From: Ferrovibrio terrae
GTDB lineage: Bacteria > Pseudomonadota > Alphaproteobacteria > Ferrovibrionales > Ferrovibrionaceae
Length of the DNA stretch: 64,000 bases
Direction: 5' to 3'
NCBI RefSeq assembly: GCF_007197755.1
Contig: NZ_CP041636.1
Coordinates: forward strand, 1,028,001-1,092,000
Below, one piece after another: positions 27,109 to 35,352 of this stretch. The first letter of the stretch is position 1. Every line of letters begins with the position of its first letter. Under the pieces are notes generated by a model. It ran no database searches, had not been told where the DNA came from, and saw only the letters and a program-made list of their open reading frames with translations. The position numbers and the translations under genes were made by a program.

Positions 27109-27615
27109 ATGTCGATGATGAAACGCCTGCTTGCCCTTGCGATACTTGCCGTTGCGGCAACCGCCTGTTCGCCTTCGGCGCCGCCACCGCCACGCGTCGC
27201 CGTGTGGCAGGGCGAAACCAGCGGCCTGCTGTTCATGCGCGTGATCTCGACAGAGGCATTGCGCGACGCCCGCCTGACCACGCCGGATGGCCGCAAGATT
27301 TTGGCGCAGCGCGTCGGCCTGCCTGAACCCGCCCCGGCCAGCGGCGAAAGCTGGGCCGGACGACCCAGCGTGGGTGTCGGCGGCTCGGCCGGATCGAGCG
27401 GCGGCTTCGGCACCGGCATCGGGCTGAGTTTCCCAGTCGGCGGTTTTGGGGGCGGTAGCGGCGGCCAGACCAGCGCGGCCGGACGGTCGACCCAGGTGGA
27501 GTTCGCCCTCGACCAGGCTTTGCTGCGCGACTACCGCTCACGGCCCGGCGCCTGGCAGCTTGAGCTCAACTTCGGCAGCCGGGTCGATACCCTGCCGGCC
27601 CCGGCCCTGCCCTGA
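27109..27615 (+). CDS. Glycine-rich putative lipoprotein, unknown function
   Basis: About 168 residues. A short signal peptide (MKRLLALAILAVAATAC) ends in a lipobox-like AATAC, then a Pro-rich linker. The middle (about 85-130) is strongly glycine-rich (GVGGSAGSSGGFGTGIGLSF); the C-terminus (RSTQVEFALDQALLRDYRS, then WQLELNFG) is more regular and beta-like. I do not recognise the family. Start could be any of three ATGs at 27109, 27115 and 27118; all leave the signal peptide intact. It is divergent from the SDR gene. Confidence 0.6.
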   Translation: MSMMKRLLALAILAVAATACSPSAPPPPRVAVWQGETSGLLFMRVISTEALRDARLTTPDGRKILAQRVGLPEPAPASGESWAGRPSVGVGGSAGSSGGFGTGIGLSFPVGGFGGGSGGQTSAAGRSTQVEFALDQALLRDYRSRPGAWQLELNFGSRVDTLPAPALP

Positions 27616-27616
27616 C

Positions 27617-27664
27617 GGATTTACCTGTCTGGCCCGACCGAATCGGGCGACATTAGGTAAATCC
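27617..27664. other. Nested double inverted repeat
   Basis: Outer arms GGATTTACCT (27617-27626) and AGGTAAATCC (27655-27664) are perfect 10-bp complements; inside lies GCCCGA (27632-27637) with TCGGGC (27643-27648). It begins 2 bp after the lipoprotein stop. It could act as a transcript 3'-end structure, although no T-run follows, or as a protein-binding site. Confidence 0.65.
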
Positions 27665-27777
27665 TGCCCGTCGGGCCGAAACTGACAAGATTATTTGCTG
27701 GATTTCGGCCATTTTAACCATGGCACGAGGCTTGCTCTTATCTGGACAGGAACACTGCCGGATAAGGGACCATCGTT

Positions 27778-28305
27778 ATGGGTATTGCTCTGCTGTCGCT
27801 GCGCCAGGCCGAAAAGGTCGAACCCCAGCTCAAGGCCGCGATCAACGCGGTGCCTGCCGCGCAGGCTGCGCTGGCCCGGGTGGCCGCCTCTGCCGCCAGG
27901 CCGAAGACGCTGGCCGATGCCGGCCTCTCGGCGCGCGAACGCCTGGCGCTGCGTGAAGGCCCGGCCGAAGCCGTCGCCGCCGCGCTGAATGCCCGCCAGT
28001 ATGTGCAGCAGATCGCCGACAAGGACCGCGAGATGACCCGCTCGCAGATGGTCTGGGCGCTCGGCCGCATCGAACCGAATGAAATCGACACCATGCTGCG
28101 GTCGCTCGCCAAGATGCGCGGCCGCTACGCGACGCTGGTGCTGGAATACGCGCAGACGGAACGGCCGATCGGCCACGTCGCGCTCGAAGAACTGCGCGGC
28201 CTCCGCGAACGCATCGAAGAATTCGAACGCGGCCTGGAGACCATCAAGACGGCCATCCTGGAAGGCACCGCTGAAGTGGCGGGCGTGAAGGTCGCGCAGA
28301 TGTAA
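27778..28305 (+). CDS. Conserved-looking helical protein of unknown function
   Basis: 175 residues preceded by AAGGGA about 8 bp before the ATG. The sequence is almost entirely helical and charged, with likely coiled-coil stretches at about 95-165 (for example LEELRGLRERIEEFERGLE). There is no signal peptide, membrane helix or cysteine. I do not recognise the family. Codon use and GC pattern match neighbouring genes, which supports it being real. It converges with the lysE-family gene with only 12 bp between the stops. Confidence 0.7.
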   Translation: MGIALLSLRQAEKVEPQLKAAINAVPAAQAALARVAASAARPKTLADAGLSARERLALREGPAEAVAAALNARQYVQQIADKDREMTRSQMVWALGRIEPNEIDTMLRSLAKMRGRYATLVLEYAQTERPIGHVALEELRGLRERIEEFERGLETIKTAILEGTAEVAGVKVAQM

Positions 28306-28317
28306 TTGACGACCGGC

Positions 28318-28956
28318 CTAGCGCCGGTCAAACGCGAGGCGAAGGGCCAGCGCGGCAAACACGCCGCCGAGCAGGCGGTTCTGCCAGCGAACGAAAGCCG
28401 GGCGCGACGAGAGAAACTCGCCGAGGCGCCCGGCTGCCATTATGATTCCGCCATTGACCAGACCGCCCGCGACATTCAGCACGCTGGCGAGGATCAGTGC
28501 CTGCGCCACCGCCGTGTCGGGATCGGGCTGCATGAATTGCGGAAACAGCGCCAGGAAAAACAGCGCCACTTTCGGATTGAGGATGTTGGTCAGCAGACCC
28601 TGACGGAACAGCACGCCCAGCGCGATACGCGGCGCCATGCCGTCTTTCGCGGCCGGCGCCTGAAATCCACCCGCGCCGCGAAACGCCTGCATGGCGAGAT
28701 ACAGCAGATAGGCCGCGCCGGCCCAGCGGATGATCTCGAACATCACCGGCGCCAGCAGCAGCACGCCGCTTAAGCTGAGACCGGCGATGATCGCGTGGAA
28801 ATAGCAGCCGAGGCTGATGCCGGCGAGCGTGATGAAGCCCGCCATGCGGCCCTGCGCCACGCTGCGCGTCATGATCAGCAGCATGTCGGGGCCGGGCGTC
28901 GCCGCCAGCGCGAAAGCTGCGAGCGTGAAGGTGAGCAGGGTGGCGAGATCGATCAT
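28318..28956 (-). CDS. LysE/RhtB family amino-acid exporter
   Basis: 212 residues with about six membrane segments. The diagnostic LysE-family N-terminus ATPGPDMLLIMTRSVAQGR is present, and NPKVALFFLALFPQF marks the third helix region. Members export amino acids or homoserine lactones; the exported compound here is unknown. The ATG at 28956 is chosen because MIDLATLLTF begins the first helix; 25 upstream in-frame codons lack similarity. Confidence 0.9.
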   Translation of the reverse strand: MIDLATLLTFTLAAFALAATPGPDMLLIMTRSVAQGRMAGFITLAGISLGCYFHAIIAGLSLSGVLLLAPVMFEIIRWAGAAYLLYLAMQAFRGAGGFQAPAAKDGMAPRIALGVLFRQGLLTNILNPKVALFFLALFPQFMQPDPDTAVAQALILASVLNVAGGLVNGGIIMAAGRLGEFLSSRPAFVRWQNRLLGGVFAALALRLAFDRR

Positions 28957-29025
28957 GGCGGAAAGGTGCGCGCTGCCGAATACAGAATCAAGTGTGGCAT
29001 TGTCACTGAGGCAATTACAGGAAAC

Positions 29026-29056
29026 CGTCATCCTCGGGCTTGTCCCGAGAATGGCG
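29026..29056. repeat. Palindromic intergenic repeat, subfamily delta, single half (copy 2)
   Basis: CGTCATCCTCGGG-CTTG-TCCCGAGAATGGCG: one hairpin unit of the delta type, matching half of the element at 45877-45981. It lies between the dioxygenase stop and the lysE-family start. The right flank has drifted from TGACG to TGGCG. Confidence 0.7.
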
Positions 29057-29063
29057 ATAAAAT

Positions 29064-29666
29064 TTAAGCCAGCACGAAATCATACCGCGCGATCATCTGC
29101 TCGGCGTCGCCGGCCGTGTTCATCAGCAGGCGTTTGTCAAAAATGCGGTCGCGCGCATTGCCGGCGACATCGCTGGGGAAATAGAGCTGCGTGGTAAGAA
29201 TCTTTCCGCCGCGCGGCTGCAGTTTCACGTGCAGATGCCGGGTGCGGCCGACATAGATCGCCGGCAGCACAGAGTCGAACTGCCAGCGGCCTTCGGCATC
29301 GGTGAACTGGTGCCCGCGCAGGCGATAGCCCGCATTGTCGTAGCGCCCCTGCGCATCCGCCTGCCACAGATCGACCAGCACGTTTGATAACGGCCGGCAG
29401 GCGCGATCCAGCACCAGGCCGCCGACGCGTAAGCGCGTGCCGTCCATGCCCGGTTCATACAGCGCGGTGCGTCGCGGCGAGTTCGGCGTGAAATACGGCC
29501 CCTCGGTCTGAGCCGGAGTCGCGCCATGGCCGTCGCCGCAGGCTGGAGTCGGGTCGAGGCGCCCGGATGGCCCGGCCGGCTGGGCGAGGACATCGCCCGC
29601 CCCGGTCAGCGGAAGGGCGGCGAGCGGCAGGGCGGCCAGCAGCAGGTCGCGACGCGTTTTCTTCAT
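29064..29666 (-). CDS. Intradiol ring-cleavage dioxygenase-like protein (exported)
   Basis: 200 residues. An N-terminal KKTRRDLLLAALPLAALPL leader has a twin-arginine and a hydrophobic core, suggesting Tat export. The rest matches the intradiol dioxygenase fold: GPYFTPNSPRR, the LVDLWQADAQGRYDN block, and RTRHLHVKLQ. Two tyrosines and two histidines are placed like the Fe(III) ligands of protocatechuate and catechol dioxygenases (QGRY, PAIY, RHLH). Exported homologues form an ill-characterised subgroup, so the aromatic substrate is uncertain. A TetR gene is divergent from it and may regulate it. Confidence 0.85.
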   Translation of the reverse strand: MKKTRRDLLLAALPLAALPLTGAGDVLAQPAGPSGRLDPTPACGDGHGATPAQTEGPYFTPNSPRRTALYEPGMDGTRLRVGGLVLDRACRPLSNVLVDLWQADAQGRYDNAGYRLRGHQFTDAEGRWQFDSVLPAIYVGRTRHLHVKLQPRGGKILTTQLYFPSDVAGNARDRIFDKRLLMNTAGDAEQMIARYDFVLA

Positions 29667-29811
29667 ACAGGAACTCCCCGGGTTGACTGCGGGAGTCTAC
29701 GCCCGGACAGCCCGATCCCTGCGCTCACAAGCCGGGGATCCGGGCGATTTAGCCGGCTTCCGGCCGGGTTTGTGGCCCACGTCACATCCGGCGACTGGTT
29801 TTCGCTTGCGC

Positions 29812-29831
29812 TTACGAACGACCGTTCGTAA
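29812..29831. promoter_or_regulatory. TetR-type operator palindrome
   Basis: TTACGAACG-AC-CGTTCGTAA: perfect 9-bp arms around two bases, 9 bp upstream of the TetR start codon. Position and symmetry are typical of an autoregulatory TetR operator; it could also control the divergent dioxygenase gene. Confidence 0.75.
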
Positions 29832-29840
29832 AGTAAATCC

Positions 29841-30440
29841 ATGAGCAAGGGACAACAGACTCGCGCCATCATCCTCACCGAAGCGCTTCGCGCCGCCAGC
29901 GTCGAAGGTTTCCAGGGAATTTCCATCGGCATGCTGGCCGACCGGCTCAAGATGTCCAAATCCGGCCTGTTCGCCCATTTCGGCTCGAAGGAAGAGCTGG
30001 AGAAGGCCCTGCTGGATGAGGCCGCCCAGCGTTTCATGGAAGCGGTCTGGCAGCCGGCGATGAAAGCCCCGCGCGGCCGCCCGCGGATCGAAATCCTGTT
30101 CAGCTCCTGGCTCGCCTGGAGCATCAATCACGAAGACCTGCCCGGTGGCTGCCTGTTCGTGGCGCTGGCATCTGAAGTGGACGACAAGCCCGGCCCAGTG
30201 CGCGACCATCTGGCTGACCTGCAGAACCAGTGGCAGGCGATGATGATGCGCAGCGCGCAGATCGCCATCCAGGAAGGCCATTTCCGCGCCGATCTCGATC
30301 CCCGCCAGTTCGCCTATGAACTGCAGGGCATTTTCCTGGCGATGAACTATTACCGCCGCCTGTTGCGCGATACGGCGGCCGTCGAACGCGCCGAAGAGAG
30401 TTTCCGCAGCCTGATAGACCGCGCTGCGGCCCTGCACTGA
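29841..30440 (+). CDS. TetR/AcrR family transcriptional regulator
   Basis: 199 residues. The N-terminal helix-turn-helix reads GISIGMLADRLKMSKSGLFAHFGSKEELEKALLD (segments at about 24-58), the canonical TetR pattern. The C-terminal domain (WLAWSINHEDLPGGCLFVALASE, FAYELQGIFLAMNYYRRLL) resembles the TetR_C group that binds hydrophobic ligands. A 20-bp palindrome immediately upstream indicates autorepression. The divergent intradiol dioxygenase is the nearest candidate target. Confidence 0.93.
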   Translation: MSKGQQTRAIILTEALRAASVEGFQGISIGMLADRLKMSKSGLFAHFGSKEELEKALLDEAAQRFMEAVWQPAMKAPRGRPRIEILFSSWLAWSINHEDLPGGCLFVALASEVDDKPGPVRDHLADLQNQWQAMMMRSAQIAIQEGHFRADLDPRQFAYELQGIFLAMNYYRRLLRDTAAVERAEESFRSLIDRAAALH

Positions 30441-30554
30441 ATAGATGGCACTGAGAAGACGGCACTGACAGGTTTTGACATCAGTCCAGGTTACGTTTGA
30501 GTTCAGTCTCCCCAGACTTCCAAAGAACGCCCCCCAGAAGAAAAGAGCCTCCCC

Positions 30555-30971
30555 ATGACGACCTTAGCTCCCTTTGCCCAGCCGGCCCTTGTAAAAAAGC
30601 ACGATCGTTCTGATGCACTGCAGCGTGCGCGGCGGCTGCAGCCCACCGGCGAACGGCCGGCCTGGCTCGGCGCGCCGAATATCGCAGCTCCCAGTAAGGC
30701 CGAGCTCGGCTGGCTGGACGGCGTCAGCACCCCGGCCGTCTTCGATGGTCTCGCCCGGCCGTGGTGGCAGCAGGTGCTGCCGGCCTTTGCCACCGCCTTC
30801 GCCATCTGGCGGCAGCGCGCCCGCATGCGGCAGGACCTGACGCAGATCGATGCGCGCACCTTGCGGGATGCCGGCATCTCGCCCGGTTCGGCGGCGTTTG
30901 AAGCCTCGCGTGGCTTCTGGGAGGCGCCGACCTCGTTGCGCGATTATCCGGACGACAAGACGCCGGCCTGA
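30555..30971 (+). CDS. DUF1127 domain protein with long N-terminal extension
   Basis: 138 residues. The C-terminal 50 (about 80-130, AFAIWRQRARMRQDLTQIDARTLRDAGISPG) carry the DUF1127 motif, an arginine-rich helix pair shown in some alphaproteobacteria to bind RNA and affect phosphate or nitrogen metabolism. Most DUF1127 proteins are about 50-75 residues, so the 80-residue N-terminal part is unusual; it has no recognisable domain. AAGAGCC-like purines precede the ATG. It stands alone between the TetR gene and the TRAP transporter. Confidence 0.8.
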   Translation: MTTLAPFAQPALVKKHDRSDALQRARRLQPTGERPAWLGAPNIAAPSKAELGWLDGVSTPAVFDGLARPWWQQVLPAFATAFAIWRQRARMRQDLTQIDARTLRDAGISPGSAAFEASRGFWEAPTSLRDYPDDKTPA

Positions 30972-31111
30972 TCGCTAGGATGAAATCTGTACCGCGCCGC
31001 GCCGATCTCGTGGTCCGGCATGGTACAGGTTGATCCTCTCCCGCGCTCTCCCCTACACTGCCGGTCCGACAATCCGACCGGCAGCATAAGCCGGCGCAGG
31101 GAGGGCTACCG

Positions 31112-33154
31112 ATGCAGAAGGCTGCCGGCACCGATGGTGCCGACACGGGCGTTCGCGCCGAGACCGAGTCCGCGCTGACGGCCGGGGAGATTTCGCCCGC
31201 CGACCGCATGGTCGAGGAACTGGCCTACCGCATCCTGCCGGTCTGGCTGCAGGCCGCTTTCGGCACGCTGACCCTGGCGGCCATGGTGCTGGTGCTGAAC
31301 CAGCAGTTCAACCTGCACCTCTTCGGCTTCACCCTCGTCGAAAACCGCTATCTCTTCCTGCTGGCCGTGGCCACCCTGCCGCTGGTCTTCCTCGCCTATC
31401 CCTGGCATCCGCGCGCCGCACGGTCGCCGCTCTGGCTCGGCATCGACATTGTGCTCTGCCTTGCCACCATGGCGGCGCTTTTTTGGTTCAGCTGGAAGGC
31501 CGAAGCCATTCTCGGCGAAGGCTGGGAATTCTCCGCCCCCATCATGGCGAAGATCCTCGGCGCCGTGCTGTGGGTGCTGATCCTGGAAGCGCTGCGCCGC
31601 ACTGGCGGCACCGCGATCTTCATCATTGTCACCATCGTTTCTCTGTATCCGGTGATCGCCGGCAAGCTGCCGAGCCCGCTGAACGGCATCGACCAGCCCT
31701 TAAGCGATACGCTGGCCTATCACATCGTCTCGGCCGAGAGCGCCTTTGGCATTCCGATGCGCGCCTTTGGCGAGATCGTGATCGGATTCATCGTCTTCGG
31801 CGTGGCGCTCAACCACACCGGCGGCGGCAAGTTCTTCAACGACGTGGCCTTTGCGCTGGTCGGCCGCTGGCGCGGCGGTGCCGCACAGGTCGGCGTGATC
31901 TCGTCCGCTTTGCAGGGTTCCATTTCTGGCAGCGTGATCTCCAACGTGATCTCGTCGGGTGTCGTCACCATTCCGGCGATGAAGCGCACCGGCTTCCGCG
32001 CCGATTATGCCGGCGGCGTCGAGGCTGTCGCCTCCACCGGTGCGGTGCTGATGCCGCCGGTGATGGGCTCGACCGCCTTTGTGATGGCGAGCTTCCTCGG
32101 CATTTCCTATAGCGAGATCGCACTGGCCGCCGCCGTACCGGCCTTGCTGTTCTATTTCGGCCTGGCCATGCAGATCGACGCCTATGCCGCGCGCCTCGGC
32201 CTGAGGGGTATGGCGAAGGAAGAACTGCCGTCGCTGAAACAGACCCTGAAGGACGGCTGGCTTTATATCTTCGTCTTCGCCGTGCTGGTCTATCTGATGA
32301 TCAACGAGCAGCAGGAAGCCGTGGCGCCCTTCATCGCCACCGGGCTGCTGCTGGCGATCAACCAGATCCTGCCGAAGAACCGCCTGAGCTGGAAAAGCTT
32401 CGTCGACCTCGTGCTCGCCACCGGCCGCGCACTGGCCGAACTGGTGGCGATCCTGGCTGGCGTCGGCTTCATCATCGGCGCCTTCTCGGTGACCGGACTG
32501 GCCGGCACGCTGGCCAACGACCTGGTCTATCTCGCCGGCGACAGGCCGATCGTGCTGCTGCTGATGGGAGCCATCACCAGCTTCATCTTCGGCATGGGGA
32601 TGACGGTGACCGCCTGCTACATCTTCCTCGCCATCGTGCTGGCGCCGCCACTGATCAAGGCCGGCCTCGATCCGCTCGCCGTGCATCTCTTCATCATGTA
32701 CTGGGGCATGATCTCCTTCATCACGCCGCCGGTGGCACTCGCCACCTTTGCCGCGGCGCCGCTTGCGCGCACCTCGCCGTTCAAGATCGGCTTCCAGGCG
32801 GTGCGGCTCGGCGCGGTGATCTACATCGTGCCCTTTTTCTTCGCGCTCAACCCGGCGCTGATCCTGAAGGGCGAACCGACGGAAGTGGTCTCGGTGATCG
32901 TCACCGCCTTCATCGGCGTCGGACTGATCGCCGCCAGCATCCAGGGCTGGCTGATTGGCGCGGGCCGGCTGGATGGCTCACCGCTGCGCCTGCTGGCGCG
33001 CATCATGCTCGCCATCGGCGGCTTCGCCCTCGCGGCACCGGGCGGCAATCTCATTCCCGTGAGCAACACAACGCTTGCGGTGATCGGCGCAAGCCTGGCA
33101 CTCGGCGCTTTCCTGTTGCTGAAACTGGGAAAGCAAGAGACACTTGCCGCATAA
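31112..33154 (+). CDS. TRAP transporter fused permease (4TM/12TM), TAXI type
   Basis: 680 residues with many membrane helices. The N-terminal DctQ-like part (about 40-130) is fused to a DctM-like large subunit, the arrangement of TRAP-TAXI permeases. Typical large-subunit segments are visible: GSISGSVISNVISSGVVTIP, VASTGAVLMPPVMGS, and YWGMISFITPPVALATFAAA. It uses an ion gradient and the TAXI binding protein encoded 30 bp downstream to import a small organic acid, often a dicarboxylate or glutamate-like compound. A strong AGGGAGGG ribosome-binding site precedes the ATG. Confidence 0.95.
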   Translation: MQKAAGTDGADTGVRAETESALTAGEISPADRMVEELAYRILPVWLQAAFGTLTLAAMVLVLNQQFNLHLFGFTLVENRYLFLLAVATLPLVFLAYPWHPRAARSPLWLGIDIVLCLATMAALFWFSWKAEAILGEGWEFSAPIMAKILGAVLWVLILEALRRTGGTAIFIIVTIVSLYPVIAGKLPSPLNGIDQPLSDTLAYHIVSAESAFGIPMRAFGEIVIGFIVFGVALNHTGGGKFFNDVAFALVGRWRGGAAQVGVISSALQGSISGSVISNVISSGVVTIPAMKRTGFRADYAGGVEAVASTGAVLMPPVMGSTAFVMASFLGISYSEIALAAAVPALLFYFGLAMQIDAYAARLGLRGMAKEELPSLKQTLKDGWLYIFVFAVLVYLMINEQQEAVAPFIATGLLLAINQILPKNRLSWKSFVDLVLATGRALAELVAILAGVGFIIGAFSVTGLAGTLANDLVYLAGDRPIVLLLMGAITSFIFGMGMTVTACYIFLAIVLAPPLIKAGLDPLAVHLFIMYWGMISFITPPVALATFAAAPLARTSPFKIGFQAVRLGAVIYIVPFFFALNPALILKGEPTEVVSVIVTAFIGVGLIAASIQGWLIGAGRLDGSPLRLLARIMLAIGGFALAAPGGNLIPVSNTTLAVIGASLALGAFLLLKLGKQETLAA

Positions 33155-33183
33155 ACAAAGCATAAAACAGGAGGAGACCACCC

Positions 33184-34338
33184 ATGCGTCATTACACTTA
33201 CGGCCTGCTCGGCGCTGTTGCCGCGCTCGCGCTTTCGGCATCTGCTTTCGCGCAGAAGCTGCCCGACCAGATCACCTGGACCGCCTATGACGTCGGCTCG
33301 GGTGGCTACAATCAGGCGGTTGCCGTCGGCAATGCGCTGAAGAACAAGCACAACATCACGCTGCGCGTGCTGCCCGGCAAGAACGACGTGTCGCGCACCG
33401 TGCCGCTGCGCGATGGCAAGGTGCCCTTCTCCGCCAACGGCGTCGGCGGCACCTACATGGCGCAGGAAGCGGTCTATGAATTCGGCGCCAAGGACTGGGG
33501 TCCGCAGCCGGTGCGGTCGCTGCTGCTGAACAATTCCGATGCGCTGCTCACCATCATGACGGCGAAAGACGCCAATATCAAAACCATGGCCGACCTGAAG
33601 GGCAAGCGGGTTGCCTGGGTGATCGGCGCGCCGTCGCTGAACCAGAACATCACCGCGCTGCTGGCCTTTGCCAACCTGACCTGGAACGATGTGCAGAAGG
33701 TCGAGTTCGGTGGTTTCGGCCAGGCGATGCAGGGCATGATCTCGGGTCAGACCGACGCCGCCTTCGGCTCGTCGATCTCGGGCCCGGCGTATCAGCTCGC
33801 CTCCAGCCCGCGCGGCATCCAGTATCCGACCGTGCCGCACAGCGACAAGGCCGGCTGGGCGCGGCTGAAGGCGAAGGCGCCGTTCTTCGTGCCCTTCATG
33901 GGCGCGGAAGGTCCGGAACTGAGCGCCACCAAAAAGGTGGAAGCCGCCACATATCCCTATCCGGTGCTGATGACCTATTCGAATGCCGATGCGGGCATGG
34001 TCTATGCCATGACCAAGGCGATGGTCGAACTCTTCCCTGACTACAAGGACGCCGCACCGGGCAACGGCGGCTGGGATATCAAGCGCCAGGTCTTCGACTG
34101 GGTGGTGCCGGTGCATGAAGGCGCCATCAAGTACTTCAAGGAGATCGGCGTGTGGAAGCCCGACTATGACAAGAGCAACGCCGCCCTGATCGAGCGTCAG
34201 AAGGTGCTCGCCGACGCCTGGACCGCGCATAGCAAGGGCAGCCATGCCGACGAGGCGGCCTTCATGAAGGCCTGGCAGAAGGCGCGCGCCGATGCGCTGA
34301 CCAAGGCCAAGATGGAACCGGTTCTGACCGAGTGGTAA
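33184..34338 (+). CDS. TAXI-family TRAP transporter solute-binding protein
   Basis: 384 residues with an N-terminal signal peptide (LLGAVAALALSASAFA, cleavage before QKLPD). The mature protein has TAXI features: TAYDVGSGGYNQAVAVGNAL near the N-terminus, then LKGKRVAWVIGAPSLNQNI. It captures substrate in the periplasm for the fused permease upstream. Perfect SD (AGGAGGAG) before the ATG. At 384 residues it is a little longer than the common 310-330, with a helical C-terminal tail (FMKAWQKARADALTKAKM). The ligand is unknown. Confidence 0.94.
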   Translation: MRHYTYGLLGAVAALALSASAFAQKLPDQITWTAYDVGSGGYNQAVAVGNALKNKHNITLRVLPGKNDVSRTVPLRDGKVPFSANGVGGTYMAQEAVYEFGAKDWGPQPVRSLLLNNSDALLTIMTAKDANIKTMADLKGKRVAWVIGAPSLNQNITALLAFANLTWNDVQKVEFGGFGQAMQGMISGQTDAAFGSSISGPAYQLASSPRGIQYPTVPHSDKAGWARLKAKAPFFVPFMGAEGPELSATKKVEAATYPYPVLMTYSNADAGMVYAMTKAMVELFPDYKDAAPGNGGWDIKRQVFDWVVPVHEGAIKYFKEIGVWKPDYDKSNAALIERQKVLADAWTAHSKGSHADEAAFMKAWQKARADALTKAKMEPVLTEW

Positions 34339-34363
34339 TCCACGCCGTCATCGCCTAAGTAAC

Positions 34364-34395
34364 AACGGCCCGCCCTCACCCGGCGGGCCGTTTTC
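34364..34395 (+). terminator. Intrinsic terminator of the TRAP operon
   Basis: AACGGCCCGCC (34364-34374) pairs with GGCGGGCCGTT (34382-34392) and is followed by a T-rich TTCC run. It begins 26 bp after the TAXI gene stop and ends the TRAP transcript. Confidence 0.85.
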
Positions 34396-34411
34396 CTTTT
34401 GGAGCGCTCCC

Positions 34412-34765
34412 ATGCCGGCCATCGCCATCCTGCCGTCTGCCAATCTGGACCGCACCGCCGCCTTCTACCGTCGCCTCGGCTTCGACCGGCAGAACCGCTA
34501 CCCGGATTACCTGGTGATCGTACGCGACGAGTTCGAACTGCATTTCGCCGATTGCAGCAGTGCCGCGCCGATCCTGCTGGAGCCGAAAAACAGCATGTCG
34601 GCCTGCTACTTCCGCTGCCAGGATGCCGACAAACTGCATGCGGAATGGCAGGCGCTGGGCCTGCCGCGCTTCAGCGCCATCGAAGACCGCCCCTGGGGTT
34701 TACGTGAATTCCACTTTGCCGATCCGGACGGCAACCTGGTCCGGGTCGGCCATCAGATCGGTTGA
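34412..34765 (+). CDS. VOC-family (bleomycin resistance protein-like) protein
   Basis: 117 residues. The sequence has the glyoxalase/bleomycin-binding fold pattern: LPSANLDRTAAFYRRLGF at the N-terminus, ACYFRCQDADKLHAEWQALGL in the middle, and LREFHFADPDGNLVRVG at the end. It matches short Ble-type proteins that bind drugs as dimers without catalysis, but many family members have other roles. A GGAG ribosome-binding site lies 8 bp upstream. The C-terminal His/Glu metal ligands seen in VOC enzymes are only partly present. Function is assigned at family level only. Confidence 0.88.
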   Translation: MPAIAILPSANLDRTAAFYRRLGFDRQNRYPDYLVIVRDEFELHFADCSSAAPILLEPKNSMSACYFRCQDADKLHAEWQALGLPRFSAIEDRPWGLREFHFADPDGNLVRVGHQIG

Positions 34766-34833
34766 ATTTCCCGCGATTGCAGCGGGACAATTCCGCGCTT
34801 CGCACCACAGGGCCGTCGCCGTAAGCTGCGGCC

Positions 34834-35346
34834 ATGCCCCAAACCATACTCACCGATCACGTCCGCCGCTTCGCCCGTTACAACCGCTGGGCCAACCGGC
34901 GCGTCTATGAGGCCTGCGCACAGCTGTCGTCAGAAGATTATCACGCGCCGCGCCCGAGCTTCTTCGGCTCGATCCATGCCACGCTGAATCACCTTCTGGT
35001 CGGCGACAGCATCTGGTTCGGCCGCTTCACCGGCAACGTGCCAACGCATATGACCCGGCTCGACATGATCCTGCACGAGACCCTGGCCGAGCTGCGCGCC
35101 GCGCGGCAGGCCAAGGACGAAGAGATCATTGCCTTCGCCGATTCACTCGACGCGGCGAAACTCAGCGACACATTCTCTTACGCCAACATGGCGGGGCAGC
35201 GTTTTACCGATCCGCTGTTCCCGCCGCTGATGCATGTGTTCAACCATCAGACCCATCATCGCGGCCAGGTGCATGGCCTTCTGAGCCATGCCGGCGCCAG
35301 CCCGCCATCGCTGGACATGATCTATTTCATGCGCGAGCCGGCCTGA
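34834..35346 (+). CDS. DinB family metal-binding protein
   Basis: 170 residues of the DinB/YfiT four-helix-bundle family. Metal-site histidines are placed as expected: His in IHATLNHLLVGDSIW (about 50) and the pair in FNHQTHHRGQVHGLL (about 137-143). The N-terminus (RFARYNRWANRRVYEAC) is also typical. Such proteins bind a divalent metal and include thiol-dependent transferases; many have no known role. Length fits. It is separated from the VOC gene by 68 bp on the same strand and converges with the PAS gene. Confidence 0.9.
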   Translation: MPQTILTDHVRRFARYNRWANRRVYEACAQLSSEDYHAPRPSFFGSIHATLNHLLVGDSIWFGRFTGNVPTHMTRLDMILHETLAELRAARQAKDEEIIAFADSLDAAKLSDTFSYANMAGQRFTDPLFPPLMHVFNHQTHHRGQVHGLLSHAGASPPSLDMIYFMREPA

Positions 35347-35352
35347 GCCGCC

